From JAICYJ01 sp035695105 (lineage in GTDB: Bacteria > Actinomycetota > Thermoleophilia > Gaiellales > JAICJC01): a stretch of 64,000 nt of DNA. The stretch is taken from contig DASSEV010000089.1 of assembly GCA_035695105.1 (NCBI GenBank), forward strand, positions 1 through 64,000. Direction: 5' to 3'. The notes under the pieces are model-generated. The model had not been told where the DNA came from, made no database searches, and saw only the letters and a list, made by a program, of their open reading frames with translations. Position numbers and translations under genes: made by a program. Position 1 is the first letter of the stretch. The number at the start of each line of letters is the position of its first letter. Of this stretch, positions 9,415 through 16,532 are shown one piece after another.

Positions 9415-10208
9415 GGGCGGTCGCGAGCCTGCAGCCGTTTCACCTCGTCGAGGATCGCCCCGACCTCGAGCCCGCGCCCCTCGTGAACGATCATGCCGTC
9501 GCGCATGAAGAGGGTGCGATCCGCGATGCCGGCCGCGGTCGGGTCATGCGTCACCATCACGATCGTCTGGCCGAGCTCCCCGCACGACCGGCGCATGATG
9601 GCGAGCACGTCCTCGCCTGTGGCGCTGTCGAGATTGCCCGTCGGCTCGTCGGCCAGAACGATCTCGGGTTCGGATACGAGCGCGCGGGCCACGGCGACCC
9701 GCTGCTGCTCGCCGCCCGACAGCTCCTGTGGCAGGTGGTGACGGCGCTCGACGAGCCCCACGAGATCGAGCAGCGAGTCGATGCGCTCCTGGTAGCGATG
9801 AGGGCTCTCTCCGGCCAGCAGAAGCGGGAACGCCACGTTCTCCTCGGCGGTCAGCGTGGGCAGCAGGTTGAAGAACTGGAAGATGAAGCCCATCCGGCGA
9901 CGGCGCAGCAGGGTCAGCTCGCGGTCGCCGAGGCCACCGAGTTCGACCCCTCCGATCCGCACGCTCCCGCTGGTCGGTGCGTCAAGCCCCCCGAGCATGT
10001 GCAGCAGGGTGCTCTTTCCCGAGCCGGACGGGCCCATGATCGCGCTGAACTCACCGTGAGCGACATCGAGGTCGACGCCGTCCAGCGCCCGCACGGAAGC
10101 GCGACCCTCTCCATAGACCTTGATCAGGTCTCTGGCCCGGACCACCGCCTCACCGGTGTCCCGGCGGTCCTGCTGTCGCAGCCGCTCGTCCCTGACGTCG
10201 ACGGTCAT
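9411..10208 (-). CDS. ABC transporter ATP-binding protein (LolD/MacB type)
   Basis: 265-residue ATPase partner of the downstream FtsX-type permease. Walker A is GPSGSGKST, the signature motif is LSGGEQQR, and Walker B/D-loop is IVLADEPTGNLDS, all typical of the LolD/MacB/FtsE group. The N-terminal ~25 residues precede the usual domain start (AVVRARDLIKVYG), so translation might begin slightly downstream. It overlaps the permease start by ATGA. It is divergent from the ArsR/SRPBCC operon; the 127-bp gap carries the operator at 10304-10323. Confidence 0.93.
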   Translation of the reverse strand: MTVDVRDERLRQQDRRDTGEAVVRARDLIKVYGEGRASVRALDGVDLDVAHGEFSAIMGPSGSGKSTLLHMLGGLDAPTSGSVRIGGVELGGLGDRELTLLRRRRMGFIFQFFNLLPTLTAEENVAFPLLLAGESPHRYQERIDSLLDLVGLVERRHHLPQELSGGEQQRVAVARALVSEPEIVLADEPTGNLDSATGEDVLAIMRRSCGELGQTIVMVTHDPTAAGIADRTLFMRDGMIVHEGRGLEVGAILDEVKRLQARDRP

Positions 10209-10298
10209 GGCCGAATTGGCGCAGACCGGCGCCGTGCCGGCAGCGGTGGCGGCGCGGACCGTGCGCTCGGCTAACTACGGATGTTCCGGCCGCCCGGC

Positions 10299-10328
10299 TT
10301 GACATGTGACCAAAAGGTCACATATACT
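10299..10328 (+). promoter_or_regulatory. ArsR promoter with palindromic operator between -35 and -10
   Basis: A near-consensus promoter: TTGACA at 10299-10304 and TATACT at 10323-10328, 18-bp spacer. The spacer carries a perfect inverted repeat, ATGTGACC (10304-10311), AAAA, GGTCACAT (10316-10323), which overlaps both promoter elements. The -10 ends 7 nt before ATG 10336, so the transcript is probably leaderless. The arrangement predicts that the ArsR protein represses its own operon. Confidence 0.8.
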
Positions 10329-10335
10329 CGCCGTC

Positions 10336-10653
10336 ATGGACGACGATGCGGTGTTCAAGGCGCTTGCGGATCCCACCCGCCGGCACCTGCTCGACCGCCT
10401 GTTCGAGCGTGACGGCCGCACGCTCTCGGAGCTCGAGTCCGACCTCGACATGACCCGCTTCGGCGTCATGAAGCACCTCCGCATCCTCGAGGCGGCCGGA
10501 CTGGTCGTCGCTCGCCGCTCCGGCCGGGAGAAGCTGCACTACCTGAACCCCGTGCCGATCCGGCTGATCCATGACCGGTGGATCGACAAGTACACCGAGC
10601 GCCACGTCTCGGCGCTCGCCCACCTCAAAGCCGAACTGGAGGACTCCGCATGA
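10336..10653 (+). CDS. ArsR-family winged-helix transcriptional regulator
   Basis: 105-residue repressor of the SmtB/ArsR fold. The N-terminus MDDDAVFKALADPTRRHLLDR is the classic ArsR opening, followed by an HTH with recognition helix MTRFGVMKHLRILEAAGLV and a wing (ARRSGREKLHY). No metal-binding Cys cluster is present, so it belongs to the subgroup that pairs with SRPBCC/AHSA1 proteins and probably senses something other than a metal. ATG 10336 is chosen over an in-frame GTG at 10306 because the latter lies inside the operator and ahead of the -10. It overlaps the next start by ATGA. Confidence 0.92.
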   Translation: MDDDAVFKALADPTRRHLLDRLFERDGRTLSELESDLDMTRFGVMKHLRILEAAGLVVARRSGREKLHYLNPVPIRLIHDRWIDKYTERHVSALAHLKAELEDSA

Positions 10654-11096
10654 GCACGACCATCGCGCCGGCGACCACCCAGGTCTACCAGGTCTACATC
10701 CGCGCCACCGCGCAGCAGATCTGGGACGCCATCACCACGCCCGAATGGACGGCGCGCTACTTCCACGGCGCGCATATCACCGTCACGCCCGACCACTACG
10801 ACTCGTTCAGCCCCGATGGCGACCGGTGGGGCGACGAGGACGTGCTCGAGTTCGACCCTCCCCGCCGCCTCGTCCACGGCTGGCGCTCCCTGTACGACCC
10901 GGAGATGGCCGCGGAGAAGTCCAGCCGCGTCACCTGGGAGATCGAGCCGCAGGACGGCGGCTACTGCCTGCTCACCGTCGTCCACGATCAGCTCGAGGGC
11001 GCTCCCAAGACCGCGGCCAGCGTCTCCGGCCAGGGATGGATGGGCGTCATCAGCAACCTGAAGACGCTGCTCGAGACCGGCACACCGCTGTTCTGA
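10650..11096 (+). CDS. SRPBCC (AHSA1-like) family protein
   Basis: 148-residue protein of the START/Bet v1-like fold, which forms a deep hydrophobic ligand cavity. The motif VYIRATAQQIWDAITTPEWT at residues ~14-33 is typical of the activator-of-Hsp90 homologue branch. A GGAGG site lies within the ArsR gene and ATG 10650 overlaps its stop, so the two are translationally coupled. ArsR plus SRPBCC pairs are common in actinomycetes and are thought to respond to small hydrophobic compounds; the ligand here is unknown. Confidence 0.9.
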   Translation: MSTTIAPATTQVYQVYIRATAQQIWDAITTPEWTARYFHGAHITVTPDHYDSFSPDGDRWGDEDVLEFDPPRRLVHGWRSLYDPEMAAEKSSRVTWEIEPQDGGYCLLTVVHDQLEGAPKTAASVSGQGWMGVISNLKTLLETGTPLF

Positions 11097-11104
11097 GGCA
11101 CGCT

Positions 11105-11157
11105 ACGGGGATATCCGTAACGTCATCCACTATGATGTTTGTTACGGATATCCCCGT
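11105..11157. promoter_or_regulatory. 17-bp inverted repeat around the ATPase-gene -10
   Basis: ACGGGGATATCCGTAAC (11105-11121) and its exact reverse complement (11141-11157) flank a 19-bp spacer that contains TATGAT (11131-11136), a good -10. Each arm is itself nearly palindromic around GGATATCC. The right arm ends three bases before ATG 11161. Related palindromes follow the gene (12319-12365). The layout looks like a paired operator for autoregulation, or terminal repeats of a small element. Confidence 0.75.
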
Positions 11158-11160
11158 GCC

Positions 11161-12318
11161 ATGCCCCGACAGTCGCGCGCCCACACCAACCCGTTCCGCT
11201 TCGGCGACATCGCCCTCGACGATGCGTTCGCCGACCGCGAACAGGAGGTGGCGGAGCTCTCCGACGACGCGCTGAACGGCCAGAACGTCGTGGTGTTCGC
11301 GCCCCGCCGCTACGGCAAGACGTCCCTGGTCGAGCGCGTCGCCCACGAGCTGACCCGCAAGCGGGTGCTGGTCGCCCAGGTCAACCTGATGAAGTCCGCG
11401 ACCAAGGAGCAGTTCGTCGAGCACGTCATGCGCGCCGTGCACGACGACATCGCAACGCCGCTCAGCCGCGCCCGCGACAGCGCCCTGCAGCTGTTCCGGG
11501 GACTGCGGGTCACGCCCCGCATCTCCCTCGACCCCTCCGACGGATCCGTCTCGTTCTCGGTCGACGCCGGCTACTCGGACGAGGACATCGACGCCACGCT
11601 CGCGCGGCTGCTCGAGCTCCCGGCGAACCTGGGCGCCGAGCGGCACCGCCAGGTGGTGCTGATCTTCGACGAGTTCCAGGAGATCGTGTCACTCGACCCG
11701 CACCTCCCCGCGCTCCTGCGCTCGGTGTTCCAGGAGCAGCCGCACGTCGGCCACATCTACCTCGGCAGCAAGCGCCACATGATGATGCGGATCTTCAACG
11801 ACCAGAACGAGCCGTTCTGGCGGAGCGCCAAGCACATGGAGCTGGGGCCGATCCCTGCCGCCGAGTTCTCGCGGTTCGTGCGCCGCCGGTTCCGCAGCTC
11901 CGGGAAGACGATCGACGCGGAGACGGCGGATGCCCTGCTCGAGATCACCGGCGGCCATCCGTACGGCACCCAGGAGCTGGCCTACGCCCTGTGGCAGGCC
12001 ACGCCGGCCGGCGAGACGGCGGAGCTGCCGCAGCTGGACGTCGCGCTCGATGCGGTGCTCCGCTCCGAGCACTCGCACTTCGCGCGGATCTGGGAGAAGG
12101 CGACGCGAAACCAGCGGCTGATCCTGCAGGCGCTCGCCTCCGAGCCCGGGCACCTGCTCGCTTCGGCGTACCGCGCACGGCACCGACTCGGCACGCCGTC
12201 GACCGTCCAGTACGCGGCCGGCACGCTGGTCGATGACGAGCTGATCGGGAAGGACAGCTCAGGCGCCTACGAGATCGTGGAGCCGTTCCTCGCCGAGTGG
12301 GTGCGGCGCGCAGGCTGA
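11161..12318 (+). CDS. Orphan AAA/STAND-type ATPase (archaeal ATPase family)
   Basis: 385-residue P-loop ATPase of the archaeal-ATPase (PF01637-like) group. Walker A is APRRYGKTSLV (about 47-57), Walker B is VVLIFDEFQEIV with Asp170/Glu171, and HIYLGSKRHMMM fits a sensor-1 strand. The C-terminal ~90 residues (from ATRNQRLILQALASEPG) look like a winged-helix domain. No ribosome site is visible and the -10 at 11131-11136 leaves only a short leader. Proteins of this family occur as solitary, possibly selfish genes in archaea and as NTPase switches in bacteria. Related palindromes lie immediately before and after this gene. Cellular role unknown. Confidence 0.8.
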   Translation: MPRQSRAHTNPFRFGDIALDDAFADREQEVAELSDDALNGQNVVVFAPRRYGKTSLVERVAHELTRKRVLVAQVNLMKSATKEQFVEHVMRAVHDDIATPLSRARDSALQLFRGLRVTPRISLDPSDGSVSFSVDAGYSDEDIDATLARLLELPANLGAERHRQVVLIFDEFQEIVSLDPHLPALLRSVFQEQPHVGHIYLGSKRHMMMRIFNDQNEPFWRSAKHMELGPIPAAEFSRFVRRRFRSSGKTIDAETADALLEITGGHPYGTQELAYALWQATPAGETAELPQLDVALDAVLRSEHSHFARIWEKATRNQRLILQALASEPGHLLASAYRARHRLGTPSTVQYAAGTLVDDELIGKDSSGAYEIVEPFLAEWVRRAG

Positions 12319-12365
12319 TTACGGGAATCTCCGTAACGGAGATCTCCGTAACGGAGATCTCCGTA
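12319..12365. repeat. Three tandem 14-bp palindromes, 15-bp period
   Basis: The whole 47-bp gap between the ATPase stop (12318) and the convergent cytochrome stop (12366) is three head-to-tail palindromes: 12321-12334 (ACGGGAATCTCCGT, one imperfect pair), 12336-12349 and 12351-12364 (both ACGGAGATCTCCGT, perfect). Units repeat every 15 bp. They share the ACGG..ATC..CCGT pattern with the arms upstream of the ATPase gene. They could be binding sites for the ATPase or its regulator, element ends, or a bidirectional terminator. Confidence 0.8.
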
Positions 12366-12956
12366 TCACTCGTCGTCGTGCTCCTCCACCCAGCGTGGGA
12401 AGTGGTGCTGCGCCCACTCGCGCTCCACGCTGCCCAGCGTCATCCCTCGCAGCGCGTGCCGGGTCGCCGGGTTCACCACCGCCATGAAGATGTGGCCGGC
12501 GATCAGGATCGAGGTCAGGAACGCCGCCGGGCCGTGCAGCGTGCCGAAGGCGGTGTTGCCGATCGTGATCAGGTAGATGCCGGTGGCGTACAGGGCAACC
12601 ATGCCCAGCAGCGCGAGCCGCGCGTTCACCTTCTGCCCGGCGTTGAACCGGCCCACCGGCGGCGGCGCCTGCCTGGTGATCAGCCGGGTGGGGGACAGCC
12701 ACGCGCGGTCGTCGACATCCATCCGGCGCAGCTGCGCGACCGTCGCCCGCAGCGCCGTGCCGTCGGCCGCGACGAACAGCATCACGAGCCCACCGACGAG
12801 CACGATCGCGGCGCCGACGTGGATGTCGAACCAGAGCGTCGTCACGCTCCAGTGGTGCGGAACCATGCCACCGCTCAGCAGCATGATCCCGAACGCCGCG
12901 GCCACCAGCCAGTGGGCCGCGCGCTCAGTCTTCGAGAACCGCCGGATCAGCGCCAT
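12366..12956 (-). CDS. Cytochrome b subunit, formate dehydrogenase gamma / b561 type
   Basis: 196-residue membrane protein with four predicted helices. FSKTERAAHWLVAAAFGIMLLSG at the N-terminus carries a His placed for heme b, and further His residues lie in FDIHVGAAIVL, GTLHGPAAFL and GHIFMAVV. This matches the FdnI/FdoI/b561 family, which passes electrons between quinol and a periplasmic or membrane dehydrogenase. No catalytic or Fe-S partner is adjacent; upstream lies only an MFS remnant whose stop overlaps this start by 32 bp. It is therefore an orphan subunit, perhaps left behind by the same deletion. Confidence 0.8.
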   Translation of the reverse strand: MALIRRFSKTERAAHWLVAAAFGIMLLSGGMVPHHWSVTTLWFDIHVGAAIVLVGGLVMLFVAADGTALRATVAQLRRMDVDDRAWLSPTRLITRQAPPPVGRFNAGQKVNARLALLGMVALYATGIYLITIGNTAFGTLHGPAAFLTSILIAGHIFMAVVNPATRHALRGMTLGSVEREWAQHHFPRWVEEHDDE

Positions 12957-13168
12957 CGCGGAACTGTGGTCGGCGAACTCTGAGGGAATCCTGAGCCTGA
13001 TTCGGCTGTCCCCGCGTCAGCGAGGCGGCGGCCGCCACCAGGCACGCGACGATCGCGAAGGTGAAGGCGGCGTGCAGGCCGTCGCGGAACGGCCCGGAGA
13101 TGAGGTTCGGGAAGAACGACGACCCGACCAGCTGGCCGCGGTCGTGAGCCGACAGGGCGTGCAGCACG
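12925..13168 (-). pseudogene. 3' remnant of an MFS transporter gene
   Basis: The frame closing at 12925 encodes only the last ~80 residues of a drug-efflux-type MFS permease: a loop GQLVGSSFFPNLISGPFRDG followed by one membrane helix (LHAAFTFAIVACLVAAAAS) and a polar tail. Upstream of about 13168 the homology stops and the opposite strand becomes the 3' half of a MarR gene. No start codon with a plausible N-terminus exists. The remnant overlaps the cytochrome b start by 32 bp. Confidence 0.65.
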
Positions 13169-13363
13169 CCCGACCCCCATGACGGCCGCCGGATCGTGAT
13201 CACCCTGACCGATACGGGGCACGAGGCGCTGGCCGCCGACCGTCGCGTGCGTGAGGGCTGGCTGGCTGCGGCGATCGAGCGCGACCTCAGCGCGAGCGAG
13301 CGCCCCGTGCTCGAGCGGGCCACGGCGCTGCTCGCCAGGCTTGCCGACAGCGAGCCCGGCTAG
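13169..13363 (+). pseudogene. 3' remnant of a MarR-family regulator gene
   Basis: The frame ending at TAG 13361-13363 encodes DPHDGRRIVITLTDTGHEAL, the wing strand and following helix of a MarR regulator, then its C-terminal dimer helix (SASERPVLERATALLARL). The recognition helix and N-terminus are missing; homology begins at about 13169, directly abutting the MFS remnant on the other strand. The original locus was presumably a divergent marR/MFS pair. Confidence 0.65.
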
Positions 13364-14010
13364 CGCGGCGCGTCGGCGTCCAGGTAGATGTGCCGCGCGA
13401 CCGCGGCCACCCAGCCCTGACCGCCGGCCCTCGGCGAGAGGCCGAAGCGGCTGATCATGCGCTGGCCGCCCTGGTGGTCGCCGTAGAGCAGCCAGACGGT
13501 GATGTGGTCGCCGCGCTCGATCGCCCGGCGGGCGGCCCCGAACTCGTCCGACGCGGGGTCCCGGAACGCGCCCTGCCAGAACCCGATGTCGCCCGGAGGC
13601 ACGTAGAGATCGCGCGACAGCCGGTGGAACGCCTCCATCCCGGGCGGCTCCACGTCCGCCCGCGCCACCTCCGGCTCCGTCGTGATCGCCCATCCGTGCA
13701 GCACGGCGATGCCGGTGCCGGCGTTGCGCAGCGAGATTGCGAGGTAGATCGCGTCCGCGTCCACCTCGGCAACGGCTTCGCCGGGCGGCAGCTTGACCCA
13801 CTTGCCGTCCACGAAGCCCACCTTCTGCTCGGCGTCGACGCCGAACCGCGACGTGACGAGCAGCGGCCGCAGCCCCAGCAGCAGCGCCTGCTCCGCGACG
13901 CGCGCCGCGCGGTTGGCCGATCGCACCGACGCGAACGTCGCCACGGCCAGGACGAGCGTGCCGGCGGCTGTCGCCAGCGCCGAGATCGTCACCCAGTCCC
14001 AACCCGACAC
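13360..14010 (-). CDS. Hypothetical protein with N-terminal membrane anchor
   Basis: 216 residues from GTG 14010. Residues ~3-27 form a membrane helix (SALATAAGTLVLAVATFAS) followed by a short helical stretch and a soluble domain rich in beta-strand pattern (AIYLAISLRNAGTGIAVLHGW). I do not recognise a named family; similar small one-helix proteins of unknown role are frequent in actinomycetes. The stop overlaps the MarR remnant stop through the palindrome CTAG. No operon partner. Confidence 0.7.
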   Translation of the reverse strand: MSGWDWVTISALATAAGTLVLAVATFASVRSANRAARVAEQALLLGLRPLLVTSRFGVDAEQKVGFVDGKWVKLPPGEAVAEVDADAIYLAISLRNAGTGIAVLHGWAITTEPEVARADVEPPGMEAFHRLSRDLYVPPGDIGFWQGAFRDPASDEFGAARRAIERGDHITVWLLYGDHQGGQRMISRFGLSPRAGGQGWVAAVARHIYLDADAPR

Positions 14011-14062
14011 GGCGCGCAGTCTACGTGGGGAAATCGCCGCTCGCGGGTAGGAGAACGGCAGG

Positions 14063-14827
14063 ATGGTGCCGGACGCAAGACCGGGAGAGACCCGCGAGCA
14101 GCGCTGGGAGCGGCGGCTGCAGGTGCCGATGCTGGTCGCGTCGCTGGCGGTGATTCCGCTCGTGATCATCGCCGCCGACAGCTTCAGCCCCGAGGTGGAG
14201 CGGATCGGTCGCCTCCTCAACTGGGGCACCTGGCTGATGTTCGTGGCCGAGATCGTGATCATGCTGGCGGTGACGGATGACCGGCGCCGCTGGCTGCGCA
14301 CGCATCCGGCCGAGCTGATCGCGACCGTGCTGTCGCCGCCGATCCTGCCCGGCCCGCTGCAGGCGATTCGCTTCCTGCGGGTGCTGCGCCTCGCCCGGCT
14401 CGCGGTCACGGTGAAGGAGCTGCGTCGCTTTCTCACCCCCGACGGGCTTCGCGATGCTGCGCTGTTCACGGTCTTCATCGTGCTGGCGGGCGGCGTCGGG
14501 TTCAGCCAGGTGGAGCGGGCGCAGCACCTCTCGGCGTGGGACGGGGTGTGGTGGGCGATGAGCACGATCACCACCGTCGGCTACGGCGACGTCACGCCGC
14601 ATACGCTGGCCGGCCGGCTGATCGCGATCGTGATGATGGTCTCGGGCATCGCGTTCGTCGCGCTGCTGACCGCGGCCGTCGCCGAGCGCTTCATCCGCGA
14701 CGAGCGCGAGGCGGACGTGTCGATCGAGCGGCACCTGATCAACGTGACCGAGGAGCTGCGGCAGATCAGGCGGCGGCTCGACCGGCTCGAGGCCGGGGCA
14801 CGCGAGGAGCAGCGTGTGCGTAGATGA
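14063..14827 (+). CDS. Voltage-gated-like potassium channel
   Basis: 254-residue ion channel subunit. The selectivity filter TITTVGYGDVTP is intact (Gly173-Tyr174-Gly175-Asp176), so potassium selectivity is expected. Upstream helices include an S4-like segment with regular positive charges (RFLRVLRLARLAVTVKEL), suggesting voltage sensing. After S6 the C-terminus (READVSIERHLINVTEELRQ..RLDRLEAG) is a predicted coiled coil, probably for tetramer assembly. It is one of several ion transport genes in this stretch. The stop codon lies inside the left arm of the inverted repeat at 14822-14838. Confidence 0.93.
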   Translation: MVPDARPGETREQRWERRLQVPMLVASLAVIPLVIIAADSFSPEVERIGRLLNWGTWLMFVAEIVIMLAVTDDRRRWLRTHPAELIATVLSPPILPGPLQAIRFLRVLRLARLAVTVKELRRFLTPDGLRDAALFTVFIVLAGGVGFSQVERAQHLSAWDGVWWAMSTITTVGYGDVTPHTLAGRLIAIVMMVSGIAFVALLTAAVAERFIRDEREADVSIERHLINVTEELRQIRRRLDRLEAGAREEQRVRR

Positions 14828-14991
14828 TTGGTTCCATGGCGCCGTGTGGGCAAGGCGCAAGCCAACGGCTTGCGCCGGTCACGACCAATCTGCGATCACG
14901 CAGATCGCGAATGCGGTCGCAGCCCCCAAGACGCTCGGAAACTGCCAACCGTCGCGCGGTCAGACGTGCGGAGTCATGGAACCAATCATCT
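14822..14991. repeat. 170-bp element with 17-bp terminal inverted repeats and inner hairpins
   Basis: The arms AGATGATTGGTTCCATG (14822-14838) and its exact reverse complement (14975-14991) border the gap between two convergent genes. Inside are a perfect 10-bp hairpin (14854-14863 with 14867-14876, loop AAC) and a 7-bp hairpin (14888-14894 with 14899-14905, loop ATCA). Both neighbouring stop codons fall at or in the arms. No open frame is supported. It may be a MITE-like insertion or an elaborate bidirectional terminator. Confidence 0.7.
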
Positions 14992-15494
14992 CAACCGGCC
15001 GCAGCGCCGAGCCCAGCGCTGATGCCGGCGATGATCGCGCCGCCCATGGCGACCGACACGAACGACCGGAAGAACGAGGTCTCGAAGAACTTCCAGCGCA
15101 GCACCGCGAGCACGACCAGCTCGATCGCGATCGTCGCGACGGCGGCGATCAGCGCCGCGCGGTAGTGCGGGATCAGGAACGGCAGGGTGTGGAAGATGCC
15201 GCCGACGAACGTGCCGACGCCGGTGATCACGCCGCGGCTGAGCGGGCTGCCGCGTCCCGTCACCTCGCCCGTGTCGGACAGCCCCTCGGAGAACGCCATG
15301 CTGACACCCGCGCCGATCGCCGTGGCGAGGCCGGCGGTGAAGGCGTAGTGCGGCCTGTGCGTCGACAGCGCGACCGCGAAGATCGGGGCGAGCGTCGAGA
15401 GGGAGCCGTCGATCAGGCCGACCATCGCCGGCTGGACGCGCTGCAGCAGGAATGAGCGATCGCGATCGTCGTATGCGGGCAGCGACTCGTCCAC
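14991..15494 (-). CDS. VIT1/CCC1 family transporter
   Basis: 167-residue membrane protein of the vacuolar-iron-transporter family, which moves Fe2+/Mn2+ in exchange for protons in characterised members. The N-terminal motif RVQPAMVGLIDGSLSTLAPIFAVAL and the GAGVSMAFSEGLSD helix fit the family core. It is shorter than yeast CCC1 and lacks the long cytosolic metal-binding domain. Start GTG 15494 is preceded by TAGGCT (15508-15503 on this strand), giving a very short or absent leader. Metal specificity not visible. Confidence 0.8.
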   Translation of the reverse strand: MDESLPAYDDRDRSFLLQRVQPAMVGLIDGSLSTLAPIFAVALSTHRPHYAFTAGLATAIGAGVSMAFSEGLSDTGEVTGRGSPLSRGVITGVGTFVGGIFHTLPFLIPHYRAALIAAVATIAIELVVLAVLRWKFFETSFFRSFVSVAMGGAIIAGISAGLGAAAG

Positions 15495-15559
15495 GGCATC
15501 GCAGCCTAGTCGGATGGTTCGCCCGGCCGCGCCTTGCGGCCCCGTAGACTTGCCGCACG

Positions 15560-16480
15560 GTGACGACACCCGAGGCGCTGCTGCTCTTCGCTGGATCACT
15601 GGCGCTGACACTGTCGGCAGCGGCCGTGTTCGGCCGCCGCCTGGACGCGCTCGGCACCCGGCTCGGCGCGACCGAGGCGGTGATCGGGCTCATGACGGCG
15701 CTTGCGGCCGACGCCCCCGAGCTCTCCGCGGCGGTGATCGCGACGATCCGCGGCGACCGGGATCTCGGCGTCGGCGTCCTGCTCGGCTCGAACGCCTTCA
15801 ACCTGGCTGCGATGGTCGGCATCACGCTGCTCCTCGCCGGTCGCATCTCGGTGCAGCTGCGGACGCTTCGGGCCGAGGCGATCGCCGCCGCACTGACCCT
15901 CGCCGGAGCGGTGGCGGTGATGGCCGGAGTGATCCCGCCGCTCCTTGTCGTCGTCCTGCTCGCGGTCGCCACCATCCCCTACGCACGCGAGCTCGAGTAC
16001 CGGCGCGTGCCGCGCGCGATCCGGCCGCGACCTGTTGCTGCGGCGATCTCCGTGCTCGCGCTCGAGCTGCCGGCGGTCGTCCTGGTCGTGATCGGATGCG
16101 TGGGGCTGGTCGACAGCGCGACCACCCTGGCGAAGCGCGCGTCGCTCCCGCACTCCGTCACCGGCTTCCTGATCCTCGCGATCGCGACCAGCCTGCCCAA
16201 TGTCTACACGGGGCTGCGCTTCGGGCTGCAGGGCCGCGGCGCCGCGCTGGTCAGCGAGACGCTCAACAGCAACTCCATCAACCTGCTCGGCGGACTCATC
16301 ATCCCCGGCCTGGTGCTGGCCGCGCCGGCCCTCACGGGGCTCGATCTCGCCAACGTGGGCGCCGTCGCGGTGCTCACCGTGATCGCACTGCGCGGAGCGT
16401 CCGGAGGCGGCCGTACCGCCGGAGCGGCTCTGGTCGGCGGGTTCCTGGCCATCGCCGTCGTGAATGCCGTTGCCGGGTGA
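15560..16480 (+). CDS. Sodium/calcium exchanger family (CaCA) membrane protein
   Basis: 306-residue antiporter-like protein with about ten helices in two inverted halves. The alpha-1 repeat contains TALAADAPELSAAV and GSNAFNLAAMVG; the alpha-2 repeat contains LAIATSLPNVYTGLRFG and SNSINLLGG, the paired motifs of the CaCA/YrbG superfamily that bind Ca2+ and Na+. Acidic residues of alpha-1 (Asp/Glu in ADAPE) are kept, while alpha-2 has Pro-Asn instead of the usual Pro-Glu, so the ion stoichiometry may differ. Start GTG 15560 lies 9 nt after TAGACT. Confidence 0.85.
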   Translation: MTTPEALLLFAGSLALTLSAAAVFGRRLDALGTRLGATEAVIGLMTALAADAPELSAAVIATIRGDRDLGVGVLLGSNAFNLAAMVGITLLLAGRISVQLRTLRAEAIAAALTLAGAVAVMAGVIPPLLVVVLLAVATIPYARELEYRRVPRAIRPRPVAAAISVLALELPAVVLVVIGCVGLVDSATTLAKRASLPHSVTGFLILAIATSLPNVYTGLRFGLQGRGAALVSETLNSNSINLLGGLIIPGLVLAAPALTGLDLANVGAVAVLTVIALRGASGGGRTAGAALVGGFLAIAVVNAVAG

Positions 16481-16532
16481 ATCATCCCCTCGGCACGATG
16501 GCCGCCACGGCCGGCGGCGGCATCGTGAGCGA

